Origin: Deltaproteobacteria bacterium | GTDB taxonomy: Bacteria; Myxococcota_A; UBA9160; JAFDDA01 | NCBI GenBank assembly: GCA_019311105.1 | Contig: JAFDDA010000051.1 | Location: 1-38,771 of the forward strand | Direction of reading: 5' to 3' | Length of the DNA stretch: 38,771 nt | Shown: positions 1 through 9,239 of the stretch, piece by piece | Position numbering within the stretch: the first letter of the stretch is position 1 | How the letters are laid out: each line of letters begins with the position of its first letter | Notes under the pieces: generated by a model | Told to the model about the DNA's origin: nothing | Seen by the model: the letters and a program-made list of their open reading frames with translations, nothing else | Database searches by the model: none | Position numbers and translations under genes: made by a program

Positions 1-1
1 G

Positions 2-241
2 GAGGGCGGTCGTCACACGCCGTTCTTCAACGGGTACCGGCCGCAGTTCTACTTCCGGACGACGGACGTGACGGGTGTTGCCAACCTGCCCGAGGGCACG
101 GAGATGGTGATGCCTGGGGACAACGTGGAGATGACGGTGGAGCTGATCACGCCCATCGCCATGGACAAGGAACTCCGCTTCGCCATCCGCGAGGGCGGCC
201 GGACCGTCGGCGCGGGCGTCGTGGCCGAGATCATCGAATAA
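2..241 (+). CDS. tuf: Elongation factor Tu, C-terminal end (partial)
   Basis: This is the last 79 codons of EF-Tu, the GTPase that brings aminoacyl-tRNA to the ribosome; the 5' part lies outside the window. The reading frame begins at base 2 and covers domain 3, with the typical [20 protein letters not shown] stretch and an ending of the type [19 protein letters not shown] before TAA. It lies 33 bases before rpsJ, the arrangement seen where the str operon (rpsL-rpsG-fusA-tuf) runs into the S10 operon. Identity is certain; only the gene copy number (tufA or tufB) cannot be told. Confidence 0.97.
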   Translation, partial: EGGRHTPFFNGYRPQFYFRTTDVTGVANLPEGTEMVMPGDNVEMTVELITPIAMDKELRFAIREGGRTVGAGVVAEIIE

Positions 242-274
242 CGCGGGCGCTTCGCGCACCTGCAAGGAACAAGC

Positions 275-592
275 ATGGCTGACCTCGCCTCCCAAAAAAT
301 CCGGATCCGCATGAAGGCCTACGACTTCCGGCTGCTCGACCAGAGTGCGTCGGAGATCGTGGACACGGCGCTGCGCACGGGCGCACGTCTCGCGGGCCCG
401 ATCCCGTTGCCCACCACGATCAACAAGTACACGGTGCTGCGGGGCCCGAACATCGACAAGAAGTCGCGGGAGCAGTTCGAGGTCCGCACACACCGTCGGC
501 TGATCGACATCCTGGACCCCACCCCCCAGACCGTGGACGCGCTCATGAAGCTCGAACTCGCGGCGGGCGTGGACGTGGAGATCAAGCTCTAG
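275..592 (+). CDS. rpsJ: 30S ribosomal protein S10
   Basis: S10 is a 30S head protein that also serves as NusE in antitermination. The product is 105 residues, close to the usual 102-105. The conserved loop [18 protein letters not shown] at about residues 51-68, followed by RTHRR, is diagnostic. The ATG at 275 is preceded by AAGGAA, a good ribosome binding site. The gene opens the S10 block. The next gene begins two bases after its stop and is rplD, not rplC as in most bacteria. Confidence 0.98.
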   Translation: MADLASQKIRIRMKAYDFRLLDQSASEIVDTALRTGARLAGPIPLPTTINKYTVLRGPNIDKKSREQFEVRTHRRLIDILDPTPQTVDALMKLELAAGVDVEIKL

Positions 593-594
593 TC

Positions 595-1245
595 ATGGCC
601 ACTCTGGACGTACAGACAACCGGCAAGGGCAAGGGCGGCAAGGTCGATCTCGACCCCGCCGTCTTCGAGGCCAAGGTGCGGCCGCACCTGTTTCACGCAG
701 AGGTGCGACGCCAGCTCGCAGCACGGCGTGCCGGCACGCACTCGACCAAGAACCGCTCGGCGGTGTCCGGCGGTGGGGCGAAGCCCTACAAGCAGAAGGG
801 CACCGGTCGGGCCCGGGCGGGTACGACCCGTGCGCCCCAGTTCGCCGGCGGCGGCGTCGTGTTCGGCCCCGTCCCGCGGAGCTACGAGCACAAGCTGCCG
901 AAGAAAGTTCGCCGCGAGGCGCTTCGCTCGGCGCTTTCGCAGCGGCTTGCCGAAGGCGTCGTCGGCGTCGTCGACAGCCTCGGGGTCGAGAGCGGCAAGA
1001 CACGTGATCTGGTCGAACAGCTGAAGGGCCTCGGCCTGACGGAGCGTTCGGTCTTGATCGTGATCGCGGAGCCCGACACCGGCCTCGAGCGTTCCTCGCG
1101 GAACCTGCCGTGGGCCAATACGCTTCTCGCGAAGGGCCTGAACGTCTACGACGTGCTGCGGCACTCGCACCTGCTGTTCACCCAGGAGGCGCTCGACATC
1201 GTGCAGCAGCGTCTCGGCGCAGCCCGGGAAGGGGCGGAATCGTGA
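595..1245 (+). CDS. rplD: 50S ribosomal protein L4
   Basis: L4 is an early-assembly 50S protein lining the exit tunnel; in enterobacteria it also represses the S10 operon. The product is 216 residues, slightly longer than the usual 200-210 because of a Gly/Lys-rich start. The extended tunnel loop is clear at about residues 59-92 (GGGAKPYKQKGTGRARAG, then FAGGGVVFGP). The ATG lies two bases after the rpsJ stop, so no room exists for rplC (L3), the usual neighbour here. Its stop overlaps the rplW start. Confidence 0.98.
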   Translation: MATLDVQTTGKGKGGKVDLDPAVFEAKVRPHLFHAEVRRQLAARRAGTHSTKNRSAVSGGGAKPYKQKGTGRARAGTTRAPQFAGGGVVFGPVPRSYEHKLPKKVRREALRSALSQRLAEGVVGVVDSLGVESGKTRDLVEQLKGLGLTERSVLIVIAEPDTGLERSSRNLPWANTLLAKGLNVYDVLRHSHLLFTQEALDIVQQRLGAAREGAES

Positions 1246-1529
1246 ACGTCCACCAGGTGATCCGTCGGCCGCTCGTCACGGAGAAGAGCAACATCGGCCG
1301 GGAAGAGCAGAACCTCGTGACCTTTGCGGTCGACCCGCGGGCCAACAAGCCCGAGATCAAGAACGCCGTCGAGTCGCTCTTCGAGGTCGAGGTGCTCGAG
1401 GTCCGCACGATGCGAATGCCGCGGAAGACGCGGCGGCTCGGCGCCCACATGGGGCGCAAGCCGGAGTGGAAGAAGGCGATCGTTCGCCTGGCCGAGGGCC
1501 AGACGATCGAATTCTTCGAGGGAGTCTAG
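1242..1529 (+). CDS. rplW: 50S ribosomal protein L23
   Basis: L23 sits at the tunnel exit and docks trigger factor and SRP. The 95-residue product has the family signature: RRPLVTEKS at the start, then [17 protein letters not shown] and the tip loop with PRKTRRLG. I chose the GTG at 1242, which overlaps the rplD TGA (GTGA); it gives the normal N-terminus, while any earlier start would extend far into rplD. Translational coupling with rplD is likely. Confidence 0.97.
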   Translation: MNVHQVIRRPLVTEKSNIGREEQNLVTFAVDPRANKPEIKNAVESLFEVEVLEVRTMRMPRKTRRLGAHMGRKPEWKKAIVRLAEGQTIEFFEGV

Positions 1530-1530
1530 G

Positions 1531-2361
1531 ATGGCGGTCAAGAACTACCGACCCATCACGCCCGGACGCCGGGGGATGTCGGTCTCGGATTTCGCAGAGA
1601 TCACGCGCGGCAAGCCCGAGCGCTCGCTCACCGAGGGCCTCGTCGCGAAGACCGGCGGGCGCAACAGCTACGGGCGGATCACGTCCTGGCATCGGGGTGG
1701 CGGCCACAAGCGCCGCTATCGGAAGATCGACTTCCGTCGCGAGAAGCTCGGCATTCCGGCCAAGGTCGCGGCCGTCGAGTACGACCCGAACCGCTCGGCC
1801 AACATCGCCCTGCTGCACTACGTGGACGGCGAGAAGCGTTACATCCTGGCGCCGCTCGAGGTGCGCGTCGGCGACACCCTGATGTCGGGCCCCGAAGCCG
1901 AGGTCCGGCCTGGAAACGCTCTGCCGCTCTCGTCCATTCCGCTCGGCACGGTGATCCATGCCATCGAGATGAAGCCCGGCAAGGGCGCGCAGATGGTGCG
2001 CGCTGCCGGTGGCTCGGCCCAGCTCATGGCTCGCGAAGGGCGCTACGCGACGCTGCGCCTGCCGAGTGGCGAGCACCGCAAGATCCTCGTGGATTGCAGC
2101 GCCACGCTCGGCCAGGTGGGCAACATCGACCACGAGAACCAGACCATCGGCAAGGCCGGGCGCTCGCGTTGGTTGGGCAAGCGCTCGAACGTTCGCGGTG
2201 TGGCCATGAACCCGGTCGATCACCCCATGGGTGGCGGCGAGGGCAAGAGCTCAGGCGGACGCAACCCGTGCACGCCCTGGGGCAAGCCGACCAAGGGATA
2301 CAAGACGCGCCATAACAAGCGCTCGAACAAGTACATCGTCAAGCGGCGGGGGAAGAAGTAA
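1531..2361 (+). CDS. rplB: 50S ribosomal protein L2
   Basis: L2 is a large-subunit core protein needed for subunit joining and peptidyl transfer. The product is 276 residues (usual 273-277), starting at the ATG at 1531 with an AGGATG context just after the rplW TAG. The OB and SH3-like halves are both present, and the C-terminal part has the family signature [19 protein letters not shown]. The histidine of DHP (about residue 231, matching E. coli H229) is kept; the following histidine found in many L2 proteins is methionine here. Ends directly at the rpsS start. Confidence 0.98.
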   Translation: MAVKNYRPITPGRRGMSVSDFAEITRGKPERSLTEGLVAKTGGRNSYGRITSWHRGGGHKRRYRKIDFRREKLGIPAKVAAVEYDPNRSANIALLHYVDGEKRYILAPLEVRVGDTLMSGPEAEVRPGNALPLSSIPLGTVIHAIEMKPGKGAQMVRAAGGSAQLMAREGRYATLRLPSGEHRKILVDCSATLGQVGNIDHENQTIGKAGRSRWLGKRSNVRGVAMNPVDHPMGGGEGKSSGGRNPCTPWGKPTKGYKTRHNKRSNKYIVKRRGKK

Positions 2362-2637
2362 ATGGCGCGCTCGCTCAAGAAGGGCCCGTTCGTCGAGCCG
2401 AGCCTTCAGAAGAAGGTGGACAGGCTTCTCCAGTCCGGTACGAAGCAGGTGATTCGCACCTGGTCGCGGCGTTCGATGATCGCCCCCGACTTCGTCGGCA
2501 TCACGTTTCACGTTCACAACGGGAAGCTCTTCATCCCGGTGTTCGTGACGGAGAACATGGTGGGCCACCGCCTCGGCGAGTTCGCGCCGACTCGGAAGTT
2601 CACGGGGCACTCCTCGGACCGGAAGGTGCGCGGCTGA
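2362..2637 (+). CDS. rpsS: 30S ribosomal protein S19
   Basis: S19 is a 30S head protein that contacts S13 and the A-site tRNA region. The 91-residue product matches the family along its length: [12 protein letters not shown] at the start, [11 protein letters not shown] in the middle, and [17 protein letters not shown] near the end. The ATG follows the rplB stop without any gap, and its TGA shares its last base with the rplV ATG, so these three genes are probably translated as a coupled set. Confidence 0.98.
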   Translation: MARSLKKGPFVEPSLQKKVDRLLQSGTKQVIRTWSRRSMIAPDFVGITFHVHNGKLFIPVFVTENMVGHRLGEFAPTRKFTGHSSDRKVRG

Positions 2638-2987
2638 TGCCGGCGTCGAAGGCAGAGCTGAACAACTTTCGCGTGAGCACCCGGCGTGCCCGTCTGCTGG
2701 TGGACCAGGTCCGTGGCCAGCAGGTCGGGCGGGCACTCGCGCTTCTCGATCTCTCGCCGCGGCGGTTTGCAAAGCCGCTTGCGAAGCTCGTGCGCTCGGC
2801 GGTCGCAAACGCCGAGGTCAAGAACGAGCGCGACAAGGCTGGGATCGACGTGGACAACCTGGTGATCAGCAAGATCACCGTGGACGAAGGCGCGAGCTTG
2901 TGGCGGATCCGGCCGCGAGCCCAGGGCCGAGCGAACTGGGTCCAGAAGCGGACCAGTCACGTCCTCGTAGAACTCGAAGAGCGTTAG
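2637..2987 (+). CDS. rplV: 50S ribosomal protein L22
   Basis: L22 reaches through the 50S subunit to the exit tunnel. The product is 116 residues, within the usual 110-120. It shows the family core [16 protein letters not shown] followed by the tunnel hairpin and the C-terminal [19 protein letters not shown]. The basic hairpin usually reads RAxGRAxxxxKRTSHI; here it is [17 protein letters not shown]. The ATG overlaps the rpsS stop by one base (TGATG). Confidence 0.97.
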   Translation: MPASKAELNNFRVSTRRARLLVDQVRGQQVGRALALLDLSPRRFAKPLAKLVRSAVANAEVKNERDKAGIDVDNLVISKITVDEGASLWRIRPRAQGRANWVQKRTSHVLVELEER

Positions 2988-2995
2988 GGGCAAAC

Positions 2996-3676
2996 GTGGG
3001 ACAGAAGATTCATCCGTACGGATTTCGGCTTGGCGTCGTCTATGGCTGGCAGTCGAATTGGTTCGCCGAGAAGAACTATGGGCAGCAGCTCCATGAGGAC
3101 ATCCGCGTCCGGGCCTTCATCAAGAAGAAGCTCTATCACGCGGGCATCGCCAAGGTCGTCATCGAGCGCACCGGCGACAAGCTGCTCATCAACATCCACA
3201 CCGCGCGGCCCGGCATCCTGATCGGCAAGCGTGGCGCGGAGGTCGAGAGCCTGCGCACGGAGCTCGGCAAGTTCTCGGACAAAGAGGTCTTCATCAACGT
3301 CAAAGAGATCCGGAAGGCCGAACTCGACGCCCAGCTGGTGGCCGAGAACGTGTCGCTCCAGCTCGAGCGCCGTGTCGCCTTCCGGCGGGCGATGAAGAAG
3401 GCCGTCATCTCGACCATGAAGTTCGGCGCCGAAGGCATCCGCATCGCCTGCGCCGGCCGGCTGGGTGGTGCAGAGATGGGCCGGCGTGAGTGGTACCGCG
3501 AGGGCCGAGTGCCGCTGCACACCCTCCGGGCCGACATCGACTACGGCTTCTCTGAGGCCAAGACCACGTACGGGATCATTGGAGTGAAGTGCTGGGTCTT
3601 CAAGGGTGACATCGCAGACAAAGATCTTCGTTCCGGTGCGCTGTCGCAGCGCGGCCGCGACGAGCCGATGAGGTAG
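2996..3676 (+). CDS. rpsC: 30S ribosomal protein S3
   Basis: S3 lines the mRNA entry channel and has helicase activity with S4. The product is 226 residues from the GTG at 2996 ([13 protein letters not shown]), the standard N-terminus; a longer open frame extends upstream but has no family similarity. The KH domain with its GxxG loop ([11 protein letters not shown]) lies at about residues 70-85. The C-terminal S3 domain follows, with [17 protein letters not shown]. Confidence 0.98.
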   Translation: MGQKIHPYGFRLGVVYGWQSNWFAEKNYGQQLHEDIRVRAFIKKKLYHAGIAKVVIERTGDKLLINIHTARPGILIGKRGAEVESLRTELGKFSDKEVFINVKEIRKAELDAQLVAENVSLQLERRVAFRRAMKKAVISTMKFGAEGIRIACAGRLGGAEMGRREWYREGRVPLHTLRADIDYGFSEAKTTYGIIGVKCWVFKGDIADKDLRSGALSQRGRDEPMR

Positions 3677-3682
3677 GCGGCC

Positions 3683-4099
3683 ATGCTTCAACCGAAAAAG
3701 GTCAAGCACCGCAAGCAGCACAAGGGTCGCAACCGCGGCAAGGCTCAGCGTGGGAACGTCATCTCGTTTGGCGACTACGGTCTCCAGACGCTGGCCGGCG
3801 GGCGCATCACGGCCCGCCAGATCGAAGCGGCCCGGATCGCCATGACCCGCCACGTGAAGCGCGGCGGAAAGGTTTGGATCCGGATCTTCCCGGACAAGCC
3901 CGTGACCAGGAAGCCCGCCGAAACCCGGATGGGTAAGGGGAAGGGCAACCCGGAAGAGTGGGTAGCCGTCGTGAAGCCGGGCCACATGCTCTACGAGATG
4001 GAGGGTGTGCCCGTCGACGTCGCCCGCGCGGCGTTGCGGCTCGCGGCCCACAAGCTGCCGGTCCCGACCAAGTTCGTGGCCCGGGAGGACGGCGTATGA
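3683..4099 (+). CDS. rplP: 50S ribosomal protein L16
   Basis: L16 organises the A-site side of the 50S subunit. The product is 138 residues, near the usual 136-142. It begins [17 protein letters not shown] and has the conserved [23 protein letters not shown]-type stretch and the loop with [21 protein letters not shown]. The stop overlaps the rpmC ATG (ATGA). Confidence 0.98.
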   Translation: MLQPKKVKHRKQHKGRNRGKAQRGNVISFGDYGLQTLAGGRITARQIEAARIAMTRHVKRGGKVWIRIFPDKPVTRKPAETRMGKGKGNPEEWVAVVKPGHMLYEMEGVPVDVARAALRLAAHKLPVPTKFVAREDGV

Positions 4100-4296
4100 A
4101 GGCTTCGGAGCTGAGAGAGCTCTCGGCAGATGAGCTCCAAGCGAAGTCGACGGAGCTCCGAGGGGAGCTCTTCAACATGAAGGTGAAGCACTCGACCGGT
4201 CAGCTCGAGGACACGGCACGCCTGGCGCTTCTGCGCCGCGACGTGGCCCGAGTCGAGACCCTGATTCGAGAGCGGCAGGAGGCAACCACGGAATGA
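4096..4296 (+). CDS. rpmC: 50S ribosomal protein L29
   Basis: L29 is a small two-helix protein at the tunnel exit next to L23. The product is 66 residues from the ATG at 4096, which overlaps the rplP stop (ATGA). The start [15 protein letters not shown] and the second helix ending in [14 protein letters not shown] fit the family. An open frame continues upstream inside rplP, but its residues are not L29-like. The stop overlaps the rpsQ start in the same ATGA manner. Confidence 0.96.
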   Translation: MKASELRELSADELQAKSTELRGELFNMKVKHSTGQLEDTARLALLRRDVARVETLIRERQEATTE

Positions 4297-4556
4297 GCGC
4301 TCGAGGGATGCGGCGGACACTCGTCGGCACGGTGGTGAGCGACAAGATGGACAAGACCGTGGTGGTCCGTGTGGACCGGCTCGTGAAGGACCGGGTGTAC
4401 AAGAAGTACGTCAAGCTGTTCGCGCGGTACATGGCCCATGACGAAGGCAATGCATGCGTGGTCGGCGACCGCGTTCAGATCATCGAACACCGTCCGATGT
4501 CTAAGCGGAAGCGGTGGAAGGTGCAGGCGACCCTGACCAAGGGCGTCGGGGCTTAG
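4293..4556 (+). CDS. rpsQ: 30S ribosomal protein S17
   Basis: S17 is an OB-fold primary binding protein of 16S rRNA. The product is 87 residues with the family motif [19 protein letters not shown] and the later [16 protein letters not shown], both diagnostic. The ATG overlaps the rpmC stop. It ends the canonical S10 block; rplN follows after an 11-base gap. Confidence 0.97.
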   Translation: MSARGMRRTLVGTVVSDKMDKTVVVRVDRLVKDRVYKKYVKLFARYMAHDEGNACVVGDRVQIIEHRPMSKRKRWKVQATLTKGVGA

Positions 4557-4567
4557 GGAGAGGGACG

Positions 4568-4936
4568 ATGATCCAGAGCGAATCGACCCTATTGGTCGCG
4601 GACAACTCGGGCGCCCGGAAGCTGATGTGCATCAAGGTGCTCGGCGGCTCGAAGCGCAAGTACGCCTCGATTGGCGACGTCATCGTCGTCAGCGTGAAGG
4701 AGGCGATCCCGAACGCTCGCGTGAAGAAGGGTGAAGTTCGTCGCGCCGTGGTCGTGCGGGTCGCCAAGGGCATCGGACGCCCGGATGGCACGCAGATCAA
4801 GTTCGACGACAACGCCGCCGTGCTGATCGACGCTCAGCGGGAGCCCGTGGGCACCCGCATCTTCGGGCCGGTGGCCCGTGAGCTTCGCGCACGGCGGTTC
4901 ATGAAGATCATTTCGCTTGCACCGGAGGTGCTGTGA
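4568..4936 (+). CDS. rplN: 50S ribosomal protein L14
   Basis: L14 forms part of the subunit interface. The product is 122 residues from the ATG at 4568 ([19 protein letters not shown]), preceded by GGGAGAGGGA. An upstream in-frame start would add 18 non-homologous residues and is rejected. The signature [19 protein letters not shown] is present. Its TGA overlaps the ATG of rplE, so rplX (L24), which normally sits between the two, is missing. Confidence 0.98.
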   Translation: MIQSESTLLVADNSGARKLMCIKVLGGSKRKYASIGDVIVVSVKEAIPNARVKKGEVRRAVVVRVAKGIGRPDGTQIKFDDNAAVLIDAQREPVGTRIFGPVARELRARRFMKIISLAPEVL

Positions 4937-5478
4937 TGCTTCCGCGACTGCAAGAACGCTACAATGCCGAGACGACCACGAAGCTTTCCGAGGAGTTCGG
5001 TTACACGAACGCCCACCAGGTCCCGAAGCTCCAGAAGATCGTGGTGAACATGGGCCTCGGCGAGGCGCTGACGAACCCGAAGCTGATCGAGCGCGCGACC
5101 GAGGAGCTGGCCGACATCACCGGTCAGAAGGCCATCGTTCGCAAGGCGCGCAAGTCGATCGCGAACTTCAAGCTGCGGCAGGGGCAGGCCATCGGCGCCT
5201 CCGTGACCCTGCGCGGCACGCGCATGTGGGAGTTCTACGATCGCCTGGTGAGCACGGCGCTCCCGCGCGTTCGTGACTTCCAGGGAGCGTCGCCCAAGGC
5301 CTTCGATGGCCGCGGCAACTACACCCTCGGGATCAAAGAGCAGATCATCTTTCCCGAGGTGAACTACGACAAGGTGGAGCAGATCACGGGTATGAACGTG
5401 ACCGTCTGCACTTCGGCCCGAACCGACAACGAGGCGCGCTCGCTGCTGCAGCACCTCGGAATGCCCTTCCGGAGCTAG
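4936..5478 (+). CDS. rplE: 50S ribosomal protein L5
   Basis: L5 binds 5S rRNA in the central protuberance. The product is 180 residues, the usual length (178-180). Family features are [10 protein letters not shown] at the start, [11 protein letters not shown], and [18 protein letters not shown], with [16 protein letters not shown] later. I chose the ATG at 4936, which overlaps the rplN TGA and has GGAGG nine bases upstream; a GTG one codon earlier is possible. Confidence 0.98.
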   Translation: MLPRLQERYNAETTTKLSEEFGYTNAHQVPKLQKIVVNMGLGEALTNPKLIERATEELADITGQKAIVRKARKSIANFKLRQGQAIGASVTLRGTRMWEFYDRLVSTALPRVRDFQGASPKAFDGRGNYTLGIKEQIIFPEVNYDKVEQITGMNVTVCTSARTDNEARSLLQHLGMPFRS

Positions 5479-5489
5479 GGGAAACGCCC

Positions 5490-5885
5490 ATGATGACCGA
5501 TCCCATCGCAGACATGCTGACCCGCATCCGAAACGGCCAGCGCGCCCGCCACGCGGAAGCCCGGATTCCCTCTTCAAAGCTGAAGGTGGCCGTGGCTCGC
5601 GTGCTCGAAGCCTCGGGCTACATCCGGGGCATCGAAGTCGAGGCCGGTGAAGGCAAGCCCACTCTGACGGTCGGCCTCCGCTACCGCGACGATGGCCGCG
5701 AGATGATCGACGGCGTGCAGCGCGTCTCGCGCCCGAGCCGCCGCGTCTACGTCGGCGCCGAAGAGATCCCGAAGGTCCGCAACGGCATTGGCATGGCGAT
5801 CATCTCGACGTCGAAGGGTCTCATGACCGACGAGGACGCGCGCGCCCAGAAGCTCGGCGGCGAAGTCCTCTGCGAGGTCTGGTAG
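5490..5885 (+). CDS. rpsH: 30S ribosomal protein S8
   Basis: S8 is a central-domain 16S rRNA binder; in E. coli it represses the spc operon by binding the rplE leader. The product is 131 residues. It has [17 protein letters not shown] at the start and the conserved C-terminal [20 protein letters not shown] (KGxxTDxEAR type). The gene follows rplE after 11 bases. The zinc or non-zinc S14 gene (rpsN) usually found in that gap is absent. Confidence 0.98.
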   Translation: MMTDPIADMLTRIRNGQRARHAEARIPSSKLKVAVARVLEASGYIRGIEVEAGEGKPTLTVGLRYRDDGREMIDGVQRVSRPSRRVYVGAEEIPKVRNGIGMAIISTSKGLMTDEDARAQKLGGEVLCEVW

Positions 5886-5887
5886 CC

Positions 5888-6427
5888 ATGTCGCGAGTCG
5901 GAAACGCACCGGTCCCGTTGCCGAGCGGCGTCGAGTTCAAGCAGGCGGATGGGCAGATGCAGGTGAAGGGCCCGAAGGGCCAGCTCGCTCGGCCGATCCC
6001 GGGCGGCATCGTCATCGACGTCGCGGATGGGACGGCGACGCTGAAGCGGCCCGACGACAGCAAGACGGCCAGGGCCATGCATGGCCTCGTTCGAGCGCTG
6101 CTGGCGAACATGGTCAAGGGCGTGACCGACGGCTTCAAGCGCGTGCTCGAGATCCAGGGCGTGGGCTACCGCGCCGAGGCGAGCGGCAAGAAATTGAACC
6201 TGACTCTCGGCTTCTCCCACCCGGTGGTGATGGAGATCCCCGACGGGATCAAGGTGTCGGTGGAGAACAACACCCTCGTGACGGTCGAGGGGATCGACAA
6301 GGAAAAGGTCGGCCAGTTCGCAGCCGACGTGCGCGCCTTCCGGCCGCCGGAGCCCTACAAGGGCAAGGGCATCCGGTACCAGGGCGAACACGTGCGGCGC
6401 AAGGTCGGCAAGGCAGGAGCGGCCTAG
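5888..6427 (+). CDS. rplF: 50S ribosomal protein L6
   Basis: L6 is a two-domain protein near the factor-binding site. The product is 179 residues, the standard size (177-180). It starts [16 protein letters not shown] and carries [28 protein letters not shown] and the C-terminal signature [19 protein letters not shown]. It sits two bases after rpsH and two before rplR. Confidence 0.98.
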   Translation: MSRVGNAPVPLPSGVEFKQADGQMQVKGPKGQLARPIPGGIVIDVADGTATLKRPDDSKTARAMHGLVRALLANMVKGVTDGFKRVLEIQGVGYRAEASGKKLNLTLGFSHPVVMEIPDGIKVSVENNTLVTVEGIDKEKVGQFAADVRAFRPPEPYKGKGIRYQGEHVRRKVGKAGAA

Positions 6428-6429
6428 GC

Positions 6430-6801
6430 ATGGCGGGCAAGATCGCAAACGAGAAGGTTCGGCGACGCGTCTCACGGAAGGTGCGCGTGGCGAAGACCAT
6501 GCGCTTCACCGATCGGGTGGCGTTGACGGTCTACCGGAGCAACAAGCACATCTACGCGCAGTTGATCGAGCCGGTCACCGGGCGGACGTTGACGTCGGTC
6601 TCGACCCGCACGAGCGGCGTCGTGGATGGCGGCACCTCCACCGGCGGCGTCGAGGCGGCCAAGAAGGTCGGCACGGCGATTGCCGAGCGAGCGCGCGAGC
6701 GACAGATCGAGAAGGTCGTCTTCGACCGGAATGGTTTCCTCTACCACGGGCGCGTGAAGGCCCTGGCGGAGGCCGCCCGTGAGGCGGGCCTCCAGTTCTA
6801 A
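6430..6801 (+). CDS. rplR: 50S ribosomal protein L18
   Basis: L18 binds 5S rRNA together with L5. The product is 123 residues, close to the usual 115-122, with a Lys/Arg-rich N-terminal tail. The family core is visible as [19 protein letters not shown] and the C-terminal [20 protein letters not shown] (FDRGGYxYHGRV type). Confidence 0.97.
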   Translation: MAGKIANEKVRRRVSRKVRVAKTMRFTDRVALTVYRSNKHIYAQLIEPVTGRTLTSVSTRTSGVVDGGTSTGGVEAAKKVGTAIAERARERQIEKVVFDRNGFLYHGRVKALAEAAREAGLQF

Positions 6802-6812
6802 GGAATCGGCGA

Positions 6813-7310
6813 ATGGCATTTCACCAAGCGGAACAGATCAACGCCAACGAACTCGACCTCAAGGACCGGGTGATCCACATCAACCGGGTCGCGAAGGTCG
6901 TGAAGGGTGGCCGGCGCTTCAGCTTCAGCGCACTGGTGGTGGTCGGCGACGGCCACGGCTTCGTGGGCGTGGGGCTCGGCAAGGCGGGCGAGGTTCCCGA
7001 GGCGATCCGGAAGGGAGTGGAGAGGGCACGCAAGAGCCTGATCCTCGTCCCCCTGATCGACGGCACCATCCCGCACGAGATCATCGGGCGCTACGGAGCG
7101 GGCGCAGTCCTGCTGCGGCCGGCCTCGGCGGGTACCGGCGTAATCGCTGGCGGCGGTGTCCGCGCGGTGGTCGAGTCGGCCGGCGTGCGCGACATCTTGA
7201 CCAAGACGCTCGGAACCAACAATCCCCACAACGTGGTGAACGCCACGATGCAGGGGCTGCGCAGCCTTCGTGACCCGGAGCTGCGGCGCCGGGAGCTGGT
7301 GGGAGCATGA
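6813..7310 (+). CDS. rpsE: 30S ribosomal protein S5
   Basis: S5 takes part in decoding fidelity at the back of the 30S subunit. The product is 165 residues. The double-stranded-RNA-binding-like N-terminal domain ([20 protein letters not shown], then [20 protein letters not shown]) is followed by the C-terminal domain with [20 protein letters not shown]. Start ATG at 6813 is preceded by AAGGAA. The stop overlaps the rpmD ATG. Confidence 0.98.
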   Translation: MAFHQAEQINANELDLKDRVIHINRVAKVVKGGRRFSFSALVVVGDGHGFVGVGLGKAGEVPEAIRKGVERARKSLILVPLIDGTIPHEIIGRYGAGAVLLRPASAGTGVIAGGGVRAVVESAGVRDILTKTLGTNNPHNVVNATMQGLRSLRDPELRRRELVGA

Positions 7311-7489
7311 GCGACGCGAAGCTGACGGTGAAGCTCGTGAAGAGCCCCATCGGGTACACGCAGCGCCAGCGGGCGACGCTCCGGGGGCTCGGGCTCCGAC
7401 GCATGCAGCACACCGTGCAGGTCGAAGACACGCCTTCGGTGCGCGGAATGATCGACAAGGTGAAGCACCTCGTCGAGGTGGGAGAGTAG
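7307..7489 (+). CDS. rpmD: 50S ribosomal protein L30
   Basis: L30 is a small 50S protein. The product is 60 residues, the usual bacterial length, with the signature [20 protein letters not shown] and the end [13 protein letters not shown]. The ATG overlaps the rpsE TGA (ATGA). Confidence 0.97.
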   Translation: MSDAKLTVKLVKSPIGYTQRQRATLRGLGLRRMQHTVQVEDTPSVRGMIDKVKHLVEVGE

Positions 7490-7491
7490 TC

Positions 7492-7932
7492 ATGCTGGAT
7501 CGACTCCAGCCGAGGCCCGGCGCGCGCAAGAACCCCATCCGGGTCGGGCGCGGCCATGGCTCGGGCAAGGGCAAGACTTGTGGGCGCGGCGTCAAGGGCC
7601 AGGGCAAGCGCTCGGCCGGCCGTGAGGTCTCCATCTTCTTCGAGGGTGGCCAGATGCCGATGACCCGGCGTTTGCCGAAGCGCGGCTTCTACCACGAGAA
7701 GACTCCGGTCGAGGTGGTGAACCTGGCGGCGCTCGAGGCGTTCGGCGCCGGCGAGACCGTGGACCGCGAGAGCCTCACGAAGAAGGGCCTGATCCGCGGC
7801 GTAGCAGCGATCGTAAAGCTGCTCGGCGAGGGCGAGGCTCCGAAGAACCTGACCGTCAAGCTCCAGCGCGCGAGCGCTGGCGCCCGCAAGAAGATCGAGG
7901 ATGCGGGCGGGACTGTGGAGATCGTTTCTTGA
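7492..7932 (+). CDS. rplO: 50S ribosomal protein L15
   Basis: L15 is a late core protein of the 50S subunit with a long basic extension. The product is 146 residues from the ATG at 7492, two bases after the rpmD stop. The Gly/Arg/Lys-rich N-terminal region RVGRGHGSGKGKTCGRG and the segment EGGQMPMTRRLPKRGF (GGQMPLxRRLPKRGF type) are diagnostic. The TGA overlaps the TTG start of secY. Confidence 0.98.
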   Translation: MLDRLQPRPGARKNPIRVGRGHGSGKGKTCGRGVKGQGKRSAGREVSIFFEGGQMPMTRRLPKRGFYHEKTPVEVVNLAALEAFGAGETVDRESLTKKGLIRGVAAIVKLLGEGEAPKNLTVKLQRASAGARKKIEDAGGTVEIVS

Positions 7933-9239
7933 CCGGAGGTGTCCAGAACATCGGAAGGATCCCGGAGCTCCAGCGCCGGATCCTCTTCACGTTCGGCATG
8001 CTGATCGTGTACCGGATCGGTGCGCACATCGTCACACCGGGGGTGAACCCCGAGGTGATCAAGGCGTTCTTCGCTCAGATGGGCGGGACCGTCTTCGGGA
8101 TCTTCAATCTGTTCTCGGGGGGCGCGATGGAGCAGCTCTCCATCTTCGCGCTGGGCATCATGCCCTACATCTCCGCCTCGATCATCTTCCAGCTGCTCAC
8201 CGCCGCCGTCCCGGCGCTCGAGCGTCTGAAGCAGGAAGGCGAGCAGGGCCGCAAGAAGATCACCCAGTACACCCGCTATGCAACGGTTGTGCTGGCCTTG
8301 TTCCAGAGCCTGCTGATCTCCACCGCCCTCGAGAGCGGCCAGTTCGGCGCGGGTGCCGTGATGGAGCCGGGCTGGGGCTTCCGCCTGCTCTGCATGCTGA
8401 CCCTGACGACGGGAACGGCGTTCATCATGTGGCTCGGCGAGCAGGTCACCGAGCGCGGCATCGGCAACGGCATCTCCCTGGTGATCTTTTCGGGGATCGT
8501 GATCGCCATCCCAGGCGCCTTGGGCCAGTTGGGTGAACTCGTGCGAACCGAGCAGTTCACGCTGCTGCGCGCGCTCTTCCTGATCGGCTTCATGATCGTC
8601 GTGACCGGCTTCGTGGTGTTCTTCGAGCGCGGGCAGCGCCGCATCCCGATCCAACATGCGCGGCGAGTCGTGGGCAAGAAAGTCACACAGGGCGGCATGA
8701 GCTATTTCCCGCTGCGCGTGAACACCGCGGGCGTCATCCCGCCGATCTTCGCATCCTCGATCCTGATGCTGCCGCTCACCATCGGCTCCTTCGTCGATGC
8801 GCCGGAGCTGCAGGCCTTCATCGACGAGTGGCTCTACTTCGGCGGTTTCGCGTACAACTTCGTGTACGTCGCCCTGATCATCTTCTTCGCCTACTTCTAC
8901 ACGGCGATCATGATCGATCCGGTCGAAGTGGCCGACAACATCAAGAAGTTCGGCGGCTACATCCCGGGCATCCGTCCCGGCAAGAAGACCGCCGAGTACA
9001 TCGACCGCATCCTTTCCCGCCTGACGCTGGTCGGCGGCATCTATGTGGCCGCGGTCTGTGTGCTGCCGGTGCTCCTCGCGACCTGGGCGAACGTGACGTT
9101 CTTCTTCGGCGGCACCGCGCTGCTGATCGTCGTGGGCGTCGCCCTCGACACGATCGGGCAGGTCGAGTCGCACCTCGTCTCTCGCCAGTACGAGGGCTTC
9201 ACCTCCGGGACGCGCCAGCGTGGGAGGCTCGGGCGATGA
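7929..9239 (+). CDS. secY: Protein translocase subunit SecY
   Basis: SecY is the channel of the SecYEG translocase in the inner membrane. The product is 436 residues, with about ten hydrophobic segments spread over its length. Family features include RIPELQRRILFTFGMLIVYR at the start, the plug and TM2 region with FALGIMPYISASIIFQLL, and the cytoplasmic loop QRRIPIQHARRVVG. I chose the TTG at 7929, which overlaps the rplO stop (TTGA), because no in-frame ATG or GTG occurs before the conserved N-terminal region. Translation is therefore probably coupled to rplO. Confidence 0.97.
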   Translation: MTGGVQNIGRIPELQRRILFTFGMLIVYRIGAHIVTPGVNPEVIKAFFAQMGGTVFGIFNLFSGGAMEQLSIFALGIMPYISASIIFQLLTAAVPALERLKQEGEQGRKKITQYTRYATVVLALFQSLLISTALESGQFGAGAVMEPGWGFRLLCMLTLTTGTAFIMWLGEQVTERGIGNGISLVIFSGIVIAIPGALGQLGELVRTEQFTLLRALFLIGFMIVVTGFVVFFERGQRRIPIQHARRVVGKKVTQGGMSYFPLRVNTAGVIPPIFASSILMLPLTIGSFVDAPELQAFIDEWLYFGGFAYNFVYVALIIFFAYFYTAIMIDPVEVADNIKKFGGYIPGIRPGKKTAEYIDRILSRLTLVGGIYVAAVCVLPVLLATWANVTFFFGGTALLIVVGVALDTIGQVESHLVSRQYEGFTSGTRQRGRLGR

